Below are positions 56,218 through 64,000 of a stretch of DNA of 64,000 nucleotides, in pieces. This stretch comes from Roseobacter sp. MED193 (GTDB taxonomy: Bacteria; Pseudomonadota; Alphaproteobacteria; Rhodobacterales; Rhodobacteraceae), in contig NZ_CH902583.1 of NCBI RefSeq assembly GCF_000152965.1, positions 2,853,194-2,917,193 of the forward strand, read 5' to 3'. Within the stretch, counting starts at the first letter, position 1, and the number at the start of each line of letters is the position of its first letter. The position numbers were made by a program, and so were the translations under genes. The notes below the pieces were generated by a model, which did not search any database, was not told the DNA's origin, and saw only the letters and a program-made list of their open reading frames with translations.

Positions 56218-56967
56218 GTGACACAAAGCAGGTTCAGTTTTCCGATCATTCGCAGCGCTGGGTTGAACGGAATGTTGGTCACATTCGCTGATGCGCTGAG
56301 TGAGCCATCCAATCGCGCAACCCTGGCCTTTAGCGAGGCGGTAAAGACTCGTGGCTGGCCGGGTGTTCAGGAGGTATCTACCTCGCTGGCCTCTGTCTTT
56401 TTGCGTTTCGAGCATGAAGTCTTGCGCCATGAGGCCCTCAAGGATTTGCTTTGGGGCTTGCTTGCTGAGCAGGATTGGCAGCAGGCGGCCTTGCCCGCAG
56501 GTCGACGACTGTGGCGGGTGCCAACTGTGTTTGGCACAGAACTGGCCCCGCAACTGGCTGAGGCCGCCGATGCCGCAGGCATGACTGAGGCCCAAGCAAT
56601 TGACAGCCTCGGCAGTGCGCGGGTGCGGGTTTTGACGATTGGTTTTGCTCCGGGGCAACCCTATCTGGGACCACTTGGGGCGGAATGGAACCTCCCAAGA
56701 CAGACCGAGCTGACGCCACAGGTGCCAGTTGGTGCATTGGTCCTGGCAATCAGCCAGTTTGTGCTGTTTGCCACCACGGCACCTACGGGCTGGCGTCATG
56801 TCGGGCAAACCGGGTTTCGTGGTTTTCAACTGGGTGCAGAGGATCCTATTGCGCTGCGTCCTGGGGATGAGATGATTTTTACGCCAGTTTCTCGATCTGA
56901 TTATGATCGCTACTGCCTCGATGACCGCCATTTTGGCGGTGCGAGCCAAGAGGAGATCCCGGCATGA
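56218..56967 (+). CDS. pxpB: 5-oxoprolinase subunit B
   Basis: 249 residues from the GTG at 56218, seven bases after CAGGGGG; the frame is open to 56161 but reads poorly there. The N-terminal lobe (FPIIRSAGLNGMLVTFADAL) and the cyclophilin-like C-terminal lobe (GFAPGQPYLGPL, RTELTPQVPVGALVLAISQF, RHVGQTGFRGFQ) match PxpB/KipI. With PxpA and PxpC it forms the ATP-dependent prokaryotic 5-oxoprolinase that converts pyroglutamate to glutamate. Overlaps pxpC by four bases. Confidence 0.92.
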   Translation: MTQSRFSFPIIRSAGLNGMLVTFADALSEPSNRATLAFSEAVKTRGWPGVQEVSTSLASVFLRFEHEVLRHEALKDLLWGLLAEQDWQQAALPAGRRLWRVPTVFGTELAPQLAEAADAAGMTEAQAIDSLGSARVRVLTIGFAPGQPYLGPLGAEWNLPRQTELTPQVPVGALVLAISQFVLFATTAPTGWRHVGQTGFRGFQLGAEDPIALRPGDEMIFTPVSRSDYDRYCLDDRHFGGASQEEIPA

Positions 56968-57995
56968 GCGGGTTGAAAACTCTTCGCATTGGCCCCCTTG
57001 CGTCGATCCAGGATCAGGGGCGCCCGGGACAGCTACAGCAGGGGGTTTCCTGCAGTGGCGCGGCGGATCTGTTGGCATTGGCTGAGGGGGCGGCCCTGTT
57101 GCGACAAGGAGCGGATCTGGCCGCACTGGAAATGGCGGGCATTGGTGGGCTTTTTGAGGCAACAGGGGATTTGCGCATCGCGCTCACGGGTGCGCCGATG
57201 CAGGCAAGCCTTGATGGCGAGCCCCTGGCCTGGAATGCTTCCCATCAGATGCAGACGGGGCAAAAGCTGGAGATCGGGGCCGCGCGCAAGGGGGTTTATG
57301 GCTATTTGCACCTGGGAGGCGGTATCGACAGTGAGGTACTTCTTGGCGCCCGTTCTGCCCATCTGATGTCCGGGTTGGGACAGCTGGTAGCGGCGGGCGA
57401 TTTGTTGCCCTGTGGGCCCGACCGCAGCCGAGAGGTCGGATTGGGGCTACTGGCTGAGGATCGCTTTCAGGGCGGCGCTTTGCGTATTGTCGAGGGCTTT
57501 CAATCTGAACTGTTTGACGCGGAGGTCCGGGCTCGGTTCGCCCATACTGCGTTCAAGCGTGGCAGCCGTGCCAATCGGATGGGGGTCGAGATGATCTCGG
57601 ATGGGGCAGGGTTTGCGGCGGCGGGGCAGCTCAATATTTTGTCTGAGGTAATACTGCCTGGCGATGTGCAGATGACCGGTGATGGCAAACCCTTTGTTCT
57701 GCTGCGCGAGGCCCAGACCACTGGCGGCTATCCCCGTATCGGGACGGTGCTGCCCTGCGATCTAAGCAAAGTGGCCCAGGCCCAGGCGGGCGTGGATTTG
57801 CATTTTACCTGGGTCTCGTTGGAAGAGGGGTTGGCGCTGCAGGCCAAACACGATGCGATGGTGAAAGCACTGCCCTCGCACTGCAAACCTTTGTTACGGG
57901 ATCCGGCCATGATGCAGGATCTGCTGTCTTATCAACTGGTCGGCGGGGTGATCTCGGCCCAGGCGGATCCCTTTGAAACTGGAGACAACACATGA
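56964..57995 (+). CDS. pxpC: 5-oxoprolinase subunit C
   Basis: 343 residues. SIQDQGRPGQLQQGVSCSGA near the start, GYLHLGGGIDSEVLLGARSA in the middle and VLREAQTTGGYPRIGTVLPC at about 250 match PxpC/KipA. Middle gene of the pxpBCA operon with four-base overlaps on both sides. Confidence 0.94.
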   Translation: MSGLKTLRIGPLASIQDQGRPGQLQQGVSCSGAADLLALAEGAALLRQGADLAALEMAGIGGLFEATGDLRIALTGAPMQASLDGEPLAWNASHQMQTGQKLEIGAARKGVYGYLHLGGGIDSEVLLGARSAHLMSGLGQLVAAGDLLPCGPDRSREVGLGLLAEDRFQGGALRIVEGFQSELFDAEVRARFAHTAFKRGSRANRMGVEMISDGAGFAAAGQLNILSEVILPGDVQMTGDGKPFVLLREAQTTGGYPRIGTVLPCDLSKVAQAQAGVDLHFTWVSLEEGLALQAKHDAMVKALPSHCKPLLRDPAMMQDLLSYQLVGGVISAQADPFETGDNT

Positions 57996-58780
57996 GCACC
58001 TCTGATCTGGTAAAAACCGTCGATCTGAACGCGGATATGGGCGAAAGCTTTGGGCCCTGGAACATGGGGGATGACACAGCACTGCTGGATATCGTCACCT
58101 CCGCAAATATCGCCTGCGGCTTTCATGCGGGTGACCCAGATGTAATGGCCGCGACCATGGCGCGGGCGCGGGACAACGGGGTTGGTATCGGAGCGCATCC
58201 CGGCTTTCCGGATCTGCAGGGGTTTGGCCGTCGCAAGATGCAGATGCCGCCGGTCAGCCTGGGCAATATGGTGCGCTACCAGCTGGGCGCCGCGCGCGGT
58301 ATGGCAGCGGCGCTGGGCACCGAGGTACGTCATTTGAAATTGCACGGGGCGCTGTCGAATATGGCCTGTGTGGATCACGCCATGGCGCGCGCCTGTTATG
58401 AGGCGGCGCTGGAGGTGGATCCCGATATTATCATCATGGTCTTGGCTGCCACCGCAATGGAGGACGTCGTGCGTGAGTTGGGCTGCAACTGGTGCGGCGA
58501 AATCTTTGCGGATCGCGCCTATAACGACGATGGCACCTTGGTGGATCGGTCCTTGCCGGGCGCGGTGATCCACGACGCAGAAATGGCGGGGCCGCGTATC
58601 CTGCAAATGGTGCAGGAGGGCGCAATCATTACCGAGAGCGGTAAGCGTATCCCAACCTCGATTGACACCATCTGCCTGCATGGCGACACGGCTGAGGCGG
58701 TGGAGTTGGCAAAATCGGTGCGCAACAGTCTAGAGGCTGGCGGCGTTAAGCTGGCGCAGTTCAGCGGACGGCAAGGCTAA
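57992..58780 (+). CDS. pxpA: 5-oxoprolinase subunit A
   Basis: 262 residues, LamB/YcsF family. VDLNADMGESFGPWNMGDDT at 10-29, ANIACGFHAGDPDVMAATMA and GVGIGAHPGFPDLQGFGRR are diagnostic, as is the tail SIDTICLHGDTAEAVELAKS. It completes the oxoprolinase and faces the LuxR gene convergently across six bases. Confidence 0.95.
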   Translation: MSTSDLVKTVDLNADMGESFGPWNMGDDTALLDIVTSANIACGFHAGDPDVMAATMARARDNGVGIGAHPGFPDLQGFGRRKMQMPPVSLGNMVRYQLGAARGMAAALGTEVRHLKLHGALSNMACVDHAMARACYEAALEVDPDIIIMVLAATAMEDVVRELGCNWCGEIFADRAYNDDGTLVDRSLPGAVIHDAEMAGPRILQMVQEGAIITESGKRIPTSIDTICLHGDTAEAVELAKSVRNSLEAGGVKLAQFSGRQG

Positions 58781-58786
58781 TCTGTC

Positions 58787-59575
58787 TTAGCCCATAGCGT
58801 TGAGGATCAGCGTGGCAATCTGGGTAGAGGAATGAACCCCCAGCTTGCCATAGGCACGGCGGCGCAGGGTGCGGATGGTGTTCTCGGACACGCCAAGCTC
58901 CAGCGCCGTGCCTGCAACACTCAGCCCCTGCACCCCGAAGTCACAGACCTCGGCTTCGCGCGGGGTGAGCGCGCCAAAGGGGCCTGCATCCTGTTCACGC
59001 AGGGTTGAGGCACGTGCACTGGCGGCCTGCCCAGTAGCGGCGGCGCCGGCAATCCGGTGGCGCAACCCGATCAGCTCATGCGCCAGCGGCAGAATCTGTT
59101 GCAGCCGCTGCATCTCCTGATCAGAAAACCAACCGGACTTCTCCCCGCGCAAAAAGAACGACTGAAAGCCGACGCGGTCGTTCAAGGACGACACGGTGAC
59201 CCGTTCAATCACCTGATCTCGGGCATATATCGGGCTGATCGGATCCTCCGGGGCAGGGCGCCAGCGTTCGATCACCAGCCCGCTGCCCTCGGCGGTACGG
59301 ATCCTTTGCAGGATGCTCTGCATCAAGCGCTTATCTTTCAGGATAGTGCTGGCATTGCGGTTGAACCAATAGCTGCTCATATCTCCGGCCCAGATTGACA
59401 GGACGGGCGCGGGGCGGGACATGTCTGCGACATAGAAGGTGCCAAAATTGGCTATTTCGGCGGCCGCACGGATATAGCTGAGCAATTGGCTGGCAAAATC
59501 CGGCCTGACCACCGCAGCAGCCAGTTCTGCGACATCGTCTCGGGGGAGCGGTCTGGGTGGAAAGATGTCACTCAT
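58787..59575 (-). CDS. LuxR-family transcriptional regulator
   Basis: 262 residues. The C-terminal helix-turn-helix (about 199-260) reads LTPREAEVCDFGVQGLSVAG, then ALELGVSENTIRTLRRRAYG. The N-terminal 180 residues (IANFGTFYVADMSRPAPVLS, SFFLRGEKSGWFSDQEMQRL) form a sensory domain, possibly PAS- or GAF-like, but not an acyl-homoserine-lactone pocket that I recognise, nor a receiver with a phosphorylatable Asp. It is divergent from rdhA with 77 bases between the starts and so is the obvious candidate to control it; it could also act on itself. Confidence 0.88.
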   Translation of the reverse strand: MSDIFPPRPLPRDDVAELAAAVVRPDFASQLLSYIRAAAEIANFGTFYVADMSRPAPVLSIWAGDMSSYWFNRNASTILKDKRLMQSILQRIRTAEGSGLVIERWRPAPEDPISPIYARDQVIERVTVSSLNDRVGFQSFFLRGEKSGWFSDQEMQRLQQILPLAHELIGLRHRIAGAAATGQAASARASTLREQDAGPFGALTPREAEVCDFGVQGLSVAGTALELGVSENTIRTLRRRAYGKLGVHSSTQIATLILNAMG

Positions 59576-59579
59576 TCGG

Positions 59580-59619
59580 GTGACAGACTGAGGGTGCTAC
59601 TGTGGAATAGTCAAGTCAC
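59580..59619. promoter_or_regulatory. Imperfect dyad in the regulator-rdhA interval
   Basis: GTGACAGACT and AGTCAAGTCAC face each other, outer 5 bp perfect and inner 3-4 bp partial, 19 bases apart. This is a possible LuxR-type operator between two divergent genes. Spacing is wider than a classical lux box, so confidence is low. Confidence 0.25.
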
Positions 59620-59652
59620 TTCATACGATCCCAGCTCAGAGGCCCGGCCATC

Positions 59653-62600
59653 ATGACCAAAATCTTTTCCAACCGGAAACGCCCGATCCATATGGGTCCC
59701 TTTCCGATGGAGCGGCTGGTGCGTGGGCCAATGCCGGATCTGAGTGCGGTGCCACCGATGCAGCCCTTGGATTTTCGACGCCCAACGTCACCGGCTTCGA
59801 TCATCAATGCCATGGGTGAATATCAGGCGATGATGGACGCTATCCGTGACGGCTTGGTCAACAAGGCGCAGGCGGGATGTCCCAGTGACCTGCAGGAACG
59901 CGCCGATCATATCAAAGCCTTTGGCTATTTTTCCGACGCCGCTATCGTTGGGGTTGGTCCGGTTCCCGCTTCGGCGCGCCTGGAACAGCCTTATCGCAAT
60001 CCAGATATTGACCGGCTGTCAGAAGATCTGCAAACCCGTCAGACCAAGACCCTGGCGGCAGGGATCGACCATATTATGGCAGATCTCAAAGAGGCGATGC
60101 AGGCACCGCCCAGCACCATTGGCGATCATAAACATGCCATTGTCTTCCTTTATGACATGCCGCGTGACCCGCGTCCGGATGAGGAGGGGACGGAGTGGAT
60201 CCAGGGGGCTGAACAGCATCGTGCCTGTTTGCGCGCCAGCGAAACTGCCGCTGTTTTGGCCAATTACATCCGGCTGCTGGGCTGGGATGCCAAGGCTCAT
60301 ACGGCCACCTCGTCAGATGTGGACCTCAACCAACTGGCGGTGGCAGCGGGGCTGGTCGCAGTGCAGGACGGGCATCTGGTCAACCCCTACTTGGGCGCGC
60401 GCTTTGGCCTGGCCGTAGTGACCACCGATTTTGACCTTGCCATGGATCGCCCGTTGCTGCCGCTGGATCAGCAGCCAATGATGCAGGTCAAGGGGCCGAA
60501 ATGGTGGTTGGGGCTGGGCTCCGAGCGCTCGGCTTTGAACGGTGATCCCTTCAAGGTGCGCGATTTCAAGGATGGGCCGCATCCCTTTGAAACGCTGCGG
60601 CGGGTCGAGGATCCCACCACCTATATTGATGAGCCCAATGTGGCGCGAGTGCCCAAGCGCACCGATATGTTTGCCCGCAGCCAGTTTGGCGACATGGGGA
60701 AAGGCAACCAGGCGGCGGCGACAGGCGGTTTTTATGTGCGCAAGGCAGCGCCCTCGATGGCGCAGCGCCGGATGCTGGGGGCTTTTGTGCTGTTGCAGGA
60801 CGGTACGCCCGCCAAGGGCCCCCGCCCCCAGGACGCGGCGCGCAACGCAGCCAATGTCAAAGCAACAAGTTATTGGCTGGGCATTGATGCCGTGGGTATC
60901 AGCCGCTGCCCCGACTGGACTTGGTACAGTCACGATGCGACGGGGGCCGAGATCCACCCAGAACATGATCAGGCGATCAGCATGATTGTGGATCAGGGCT
61001 TTGACACCACTGAGGGCACTTCGGGGGATGATTGGATCGCGGTGGCACAGTCGATGCGGGCCTATCTGCGGTTTTCCCTGCTGGGGGGCGTAATCGCCCG
61101 CCAGATCCGAAACCTCGGCTATAAGGCCAAGGCCCATACGGTGATGGATGGCGAGGTGTTGCAACCGCCGCTGTTGCTGTTGTCGGGGCTGGGCGAGGTG
61201 AGCCGCATTGGTGAGGTGATCCTCAATCCCTTCTTGGGACCGCGGCTCAAATCCGGCGTTGTGACCACCGATATGCCCATGAGCCATGATGCGCCGATTG
61301 ACTTTGGCTTGCAGAAGTTTTGCGAGAGCTGCAACAAATGTGCCCGTGAATGCCCGTCGGGGGCGATCACCGCCGGCCCCAAACTGATGTTCAACGGCTA
61401 TGAGATCTGGAAATCGGACAGCCAGAAATGCACCACCTACCGGATCACCACGCCGGGCGGGGCCATGTGTGGGCGCTGCATGAAGACCTGCCCCTGGAAC
61501 CTCGAAGGCATCTTTGCCGAACGCCCGTTTCGCTGGGCGGCGATGAATATGCCCAAGGCCGCGCCGGTGCTGGCCAAGCTTGACGATGTGCTGGGCAATG
61601 GCGAGATGAACCCGGCCAAGAAATGGTGGTGGGATCTAGAGATGGAAGAGGACGGTGGCTATCGCCCGACGCGCTATCCGGTGAATGCACGTGCGCTGCA
61701 AAAGGATCTGGACCTGAAGTATGAAGACCAGACCCTGGCTGTTTATCCAGCACATCTGGCACCGCATCCCTGGCCCTATCCCTTTCCCATGGACCGGGAG
61801 GCCGGAATTGAGGCCTACCAGCAGATGATCACCGCAGAGGAATACAAGGCCCGGCGCGCCAAAGGTGAGACCGGGGCATGGGATCACCGCTATAGTAATG
61901 ATGTTGACAGCCCTGTTCTGGGCGTGCGGGTGTCGCGGGTCGAGGCCATGAGCCCGGATGTGACCAAATATGAGTTTGAGAGCCTAGATAGCAGCCCCCT
62001 GCCGGAATGGACTGCAGGTGCCCATCTCGACATCGTGGTGGCGCCGGAATACCTGCGGCAGTATTCCATGTCGGGCAATCCGGCGGACCGCTCAAAATAC
62101 CAGATTGGGGTGCTGCGCGAAGACGCAGGCCGTGGCGGTTCCCAGCTGCTGCACCGGATCTTTGCCGAGGGGCGCAAGGTTTTCATTTCGAAACCGATAA
62201 ACCATTTCCCATTGGAAGAGGGCGCGGCGAAATCCTTCCTCATGGGGGGCGGTATCGGGGTGACGCCGATGATTGCCATGGCGCATCGCCTGCATGCGCT
62301 GGGCCAGGAGTTCGAGCTGCATTATTCGATCTCAAACCGGGAGGGGGCGGGCTATCTTCGGGATCTGTCTGCAATGCCCTGGTCGGATAGGGTGCAGATC
62401 CATGTTTCAGCCGAAGGCAGTCGCGCTGATCTGGATCAGCTGCTGTCAGGCTACGTGCCCGGGCAACATGTCTACACCTGTGGCCCCGACCGCTACATGG
62501 AGGGGGTGATGCTGGCCGCTGAGCGGCAAGGCTTCCCAGAAGAAGCGCGTCATCTTGAATACTTCTCGGTTCCTGAATTGCCGGAGTATGAAAACCACGC

Positions 62601-62862
62601 CTTTACCCTGAAACTTGCGCGTTCAGGCAGGGAGCTTTTGGTGCCGGCCGATAAGGTCGCGACGGATGTCTTGCTGGAAAATGGTGTCCAGGTTGATGTC
62701 AAATGCTCCGACGGGATCTGCGGGGTCTGCAAATGCGGGCTGCTCTCCGGCGAGGTCGAGCATCGCGACTTTGTTCTCTCAAAGGCGCAGCGCAAAGATT
62801 CGGTTATCCTGTGCCAATCCCGTGCGGCTGCAAAAGACGGTGTTATAGAGGTCGATCTGTAG
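59653..62862 (+). CDS. Single-chain (self-sufficient) reductive dehalogenase
   Basis: 1069 residues. Residues 1-620 are a cobalamin-dependent reductive dehalogenase: the central domain includes CPDWTWYSHD (419-428) and the block with KAKAHTVMDG and LNPFLGPRLKSGVVTTD (490-540), followed by two [4Fe-4S] motifs, Cys557/560/563/567 and Cys593/606/609/613. Residues 745-1069 are a phthalate-dioxygenase-reductase-type module: RQYS (802-805, flavin), GGGIGVTPM (865-873, NAD(P)H), YTCGPDRYM (941-949), and [2Fe-2S] Cys1018/1023/1026/1054. No Tat signal, no membrane anchor partner. The layout is that of the oxygen-tolerant catabolic enzymes NpRdhA and BhbA, which remove bromine or iodine from aromatic compounds. 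By position Tyr425 and Lys491 or Lys493 may correspond to the catalytic Tyr and Lys of NpRdhA; not aligned. Substrate unknown: no aromatic-degradation genes are adjacent. Confidence 0.93.
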   Translation: MTKIFSNRKRPIHMGPFPMERLVRGPMPDLSAVPPMQPLDFRRPTSPASIINAMGEYQAMMDAIRDGLVNKAQAGCPSDLQERADHIKAFGYFSDAAIVGVGPVPASARLEQPYRNPDIDRLSEDLQTRQTKTLAAGIDHIMADLKEAMQAPPSTIGDHKHAIVFLYDMPRDPRPDEEGTEWIQGAEQHRACLRASETAAVLANYIRLLGWDAKAHTATSSDVDLNQLAVAAGLVAVQDGHLVNPYLGARFGLAVVTTDFDLAMDRPLLPLDQQPMMQVKGPKWWLGLGSERSALNGDPFKVRDFKDGPHPFETLRRVEDPTTYIDEPNVARVPKRTDMFARSQFGDMGKGNQAAATGGFYVRKAAPSMAQRRMLGAFVLLQDGTPAKGPRPQDAARNAANVKATSYWLGIDAVGISRCPDWTWYSHDATGAEIHPEHDQAISMIVDQGFDTTEGTSGDDWIAVAQSMRAYLRFSLLGGVIARQIRNLGYKAKAHTVMDGEVLQPPLLLLSGLGEVSRIGEVILNPFLGPRLKSGVVTTDMPMSHDAPIDFGLQKFCESCNKCARECPSGAITAGPKLMFNGYEIWKSDSQKCTTYRITTPGGAMCGRCMKTCPWNLEGIFAERPFRWAAMNMPKAAPVLAKLDDVLGNGEMNPAKKWWWDLEMEEDGGYRPTRYPVNARALQKDLDLKYEDQTLAVYPAHLAPHPWPYPFPMDREAGIEAYQQMITAEEYKARRAKGETGAWDHRYSNDVDSPVLGVRVSRVEAMSPDVTKYEFESLDSSPLPEWTAGAHLDIVVAPEYLRQYSMSGNPADRSKYQIGVLREDAGRGGSQLLHRIFAEGRKVFISKPINHFPLEEGAAKSFLMGGGIGVTPMIAMAHRLHALGQEFELHYSISNREGAGYLRDLSAMPWSDRVQIHVSAEGSRADLDQLLSGYVPGQHVYTCGPDRYMEGVMLAAERQGFPEEARHLEYFSVPELPEYENHAFTLKLARSGRELLVPADKVATDVLLENGVQVDVKCSDGICGVCKCGLLSGEVEHRDFVLSKAQRKDSVILCQSRAAAKDGVIEVDL

Positions 62863-62876
62863 CGGATCGGCCTAGG

Positions 62877-63737
62877 CTATCGCCCAAACCAGTCTGGCAA
62901 CCGGGTGCGAAAGGCAAACCGCAAGCTCTTTGCGCGCAAAATCGACTTGTCTTCGTCCCGCACGGGCAACTGTAACTGTGACCAGGCCTTCTCCTCTGCT
63001 TCGGGCCAGGGAAGACAGGGCAGGGCGCCTGCCTCAGCAATCTTGTCCACCGCTTCTTGATCTGCCTGCTGCCAGGCCTTGCCTGGGAGGCCAGGCCCCT
63101 TGGCGTTCCCAACTTCCTGCCGCACCTCTGTCATGGCTGTAAGAGCGGCGGCATCCGCAAACTTCAAATGTGCAAGGTAAACGCCCCTTGGCATGATAAA
63201 GGGAAAGTCGGCCAGTCGTGCCGGACGCAACTGAATGCCATGGCGGCGAAACCCGAAGGGCCTGCGGGTGATCCAGGCTTTGCTGTAGTGTCCGGTGAAA
63301 ACCGCAGCGCGTGTCCTTGCAAAGACAGATTCCTGAGGGGAAGAGGGAGCCGTGGACGCGAAATCAAACAGATTACAGCCAAGGGCAAAGAGTGCGGGGG
63401 CCTCTTGCGCCTGCAACATCTCCGGAAGTGAGTTCCAGCGGTTGGGGTCCAGGCAGATCAACTCATCCGCATCACTTCGAATGACCCAGTCATAGATTTC
63501 CAGCAGCCCCTGTTGAAACCCGTTCAACATCCGCCCACGCCAATGGTCAAACCCTTGCAGGCGATCGCGCGGTATGGTCAGCACCGAGGCCCCGGGGCAG
63601 ATCTCTTGAATGCGGGGGTCGGCCCCATGGGAAACGATATAGAGATTCTCAGCGCCAAGGTGTTGGCTATAGTGGCGGAACCATTGGGATAAGGCCCAAT
63701 GGTCTTTGTAGGCCATGGTCAGTGCACAGATTTTCAT
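62877..63737 (-). CDS. Glycosyltransferase family 2-type protein
   Basis: 286 residues. The N-terminal GT-A fold is recognisable (MKICALTMAYKDHWALSQWF, ENLYIVSHGADPRIQ) with the metal-binding DxD in WVIRSDADELICLDPNRW. Similar to Roseobacter Glyco_tranf_2_4 or DUF4422-like proteins that act on surface polysaccharide. Donor and acceptor unknown. Convergent with rdhA across 14 bases. Confidence 0.85.
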   Translation of the reverse strand: MKICALTMAYKDHWALSQWFRHYSQHLGAENLYIVSHGADPRIQEICPGASVLTIPRDRLQGFDHWRGRMLNGFQQGLLEIYDWVIRSDADELICLDPNRWNSLPEMLQAQEAPALFALGCNLFDFASTAPSSPQESVFARTRAAVFTGHYSKAWITRRPFGFRRHGIQLRPARLADFPFIMPRGVYLAHLKFADAAALTAMTEVRQEVGNAKGPGLPGKAWQQADQEAVDKIAEAGALPCLPWPEAEEKAWSQLQLPVRDEDKSILRAKSLRFAFRTRLPDWFGR

Positions 63738-64000
63738 GGCCGCACTATGGAAGGCACCGGGCCTTTCGCCAAGAGTGTTTGCATCACAAGAAGAGCCAGT
63801 TTCTTCGCCCCCTAATCTATTTGCTTCTTTTGTTTTCGCGTTTTCGCGGTGTTGTGTAGTTAGGGGTGATGTTGATGGTTTGGGGTGTTTTGTGCCTTGG
63901 CGCCTGTTCTGGGGGCGGCGAGTCGGGGGAGGGCTAGTGGTTTGGGGTCATTGGGCCTCTAGATGTTGATCCTGGGGGCGTGGATAGATTGATGCCGGGG
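63738..64000. other. Terminal stretch without a supported gene
   Basis: About 260 bases to the window edge. Unlike other gaps, the plus strand becomes G- and T-rich (runs such as GGTTTGGGGTGTTTTG). One 84-codon frame crosses it but has no ribosome site or familiar sequence. The region may be the start of an unusual non-coding stretch that continues outside the window. Confidence 0.4.

Noticed and set aside
63715..63969. 84-codon frame at the right edge
   Set aside because: Low-complexity G/T-rich DNA, no ribosome site, overlaps the start of the glycosyltransferase.
1..64000. CRISPR arrays, insertion sequences, integrases or prophage genes
   Set aside because: No regularly spaced repeats, transposase or integrase motifs were seen on either strand.

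Overview
The window is a chromosomal segment of an alphaproteobacterium, most probably a Roseobacter-group member of the Rhodobacterales. This is inferred from protein content, GC-rich coding sequence, a complete aapJQMP amino-acid transporter, an ATP12-type assembly factor, a DUF1127 protein, and the order rpmH-rnpA-yidD-ttcA-(GGDEF/EAL)-yidC-MOSC-engB. No database search was possible, so family names rest on recognisable motifs.

Layout. 1-943 (minus): start of a short-chain dehydrogenase, then an exported SH3-domain protein. 1261-6956: parC, a lipoprotein, tuf and an outer-membrane beta-barrel protein. 7225-26341: the ribosomal-protein superoperon (S10, spc and alpha blocks) with secY, adk and rpoA. 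It keeps the ancestral order but is cut at four points by terminators or gaps and by inserted non-ribosomal genes: a lipoprotein between L23 and L2; an unknown protein, a 2OG-oxygenase-like protein and another unknown between L16 and L29; a DUF1127 protein between L30 and L15; a small cysteine-containing secreted protein between adk and S13.

27308-34542: a DAHP synthase preceded by what looks like a peptide-leader attenuator with a Trp-Phe-Tyr-Phe-Tyr run, a Do-type periplasmic protease, rarA, and an overlapping crcB / pseudouridine synthase / HAD / ATP12 group. 34774-39247: the Aap general L-amino-acid ABC transporter. 39385-41566 (minus): argB, a possible tiny membrane ORF, a ferredoxin-like protein and a SixA-like phosphatase. 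41708-46464: an SDR enzyme, twin tRNA-Arg(ACG) genes, a sensor kinase without a nearby regulator, and a flavin disulfide oxidoreductase paired with a TVP38/TMEM64 membrane protein. 46804-54275: rpmH, rnpA, yidD, a DUF3833-like lipoprotein, ttcA, a GGDEF/EAL protein, yidC, a MOSC protein and engB. 54538-58780: a soluble PAS chemoreceptor and the 5-oxoprolinase operon pxpBCA. 58787-63737: a LuxR-type regulator divergent from a 1069-residue reductive dehalogenase fused to its own flavin/NAD(P)/[2Fe-2S] reductase, then a glycosyltransferase.

The two most notable items are the single-chain reductive dehalogenase with its divergent regulator (58787-62862) and the candidate aromatic-amino-acid attenuator in front of DAHP synthase (27308-27482). 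The first would let a cell remove halogen from an organic compound in the cytoplasm using NAD(P)H, without a partner redox protein. The second would let the cell sense charged tRNA for three aromatic amino acids at once when controlling entry into the shikimate pathway.
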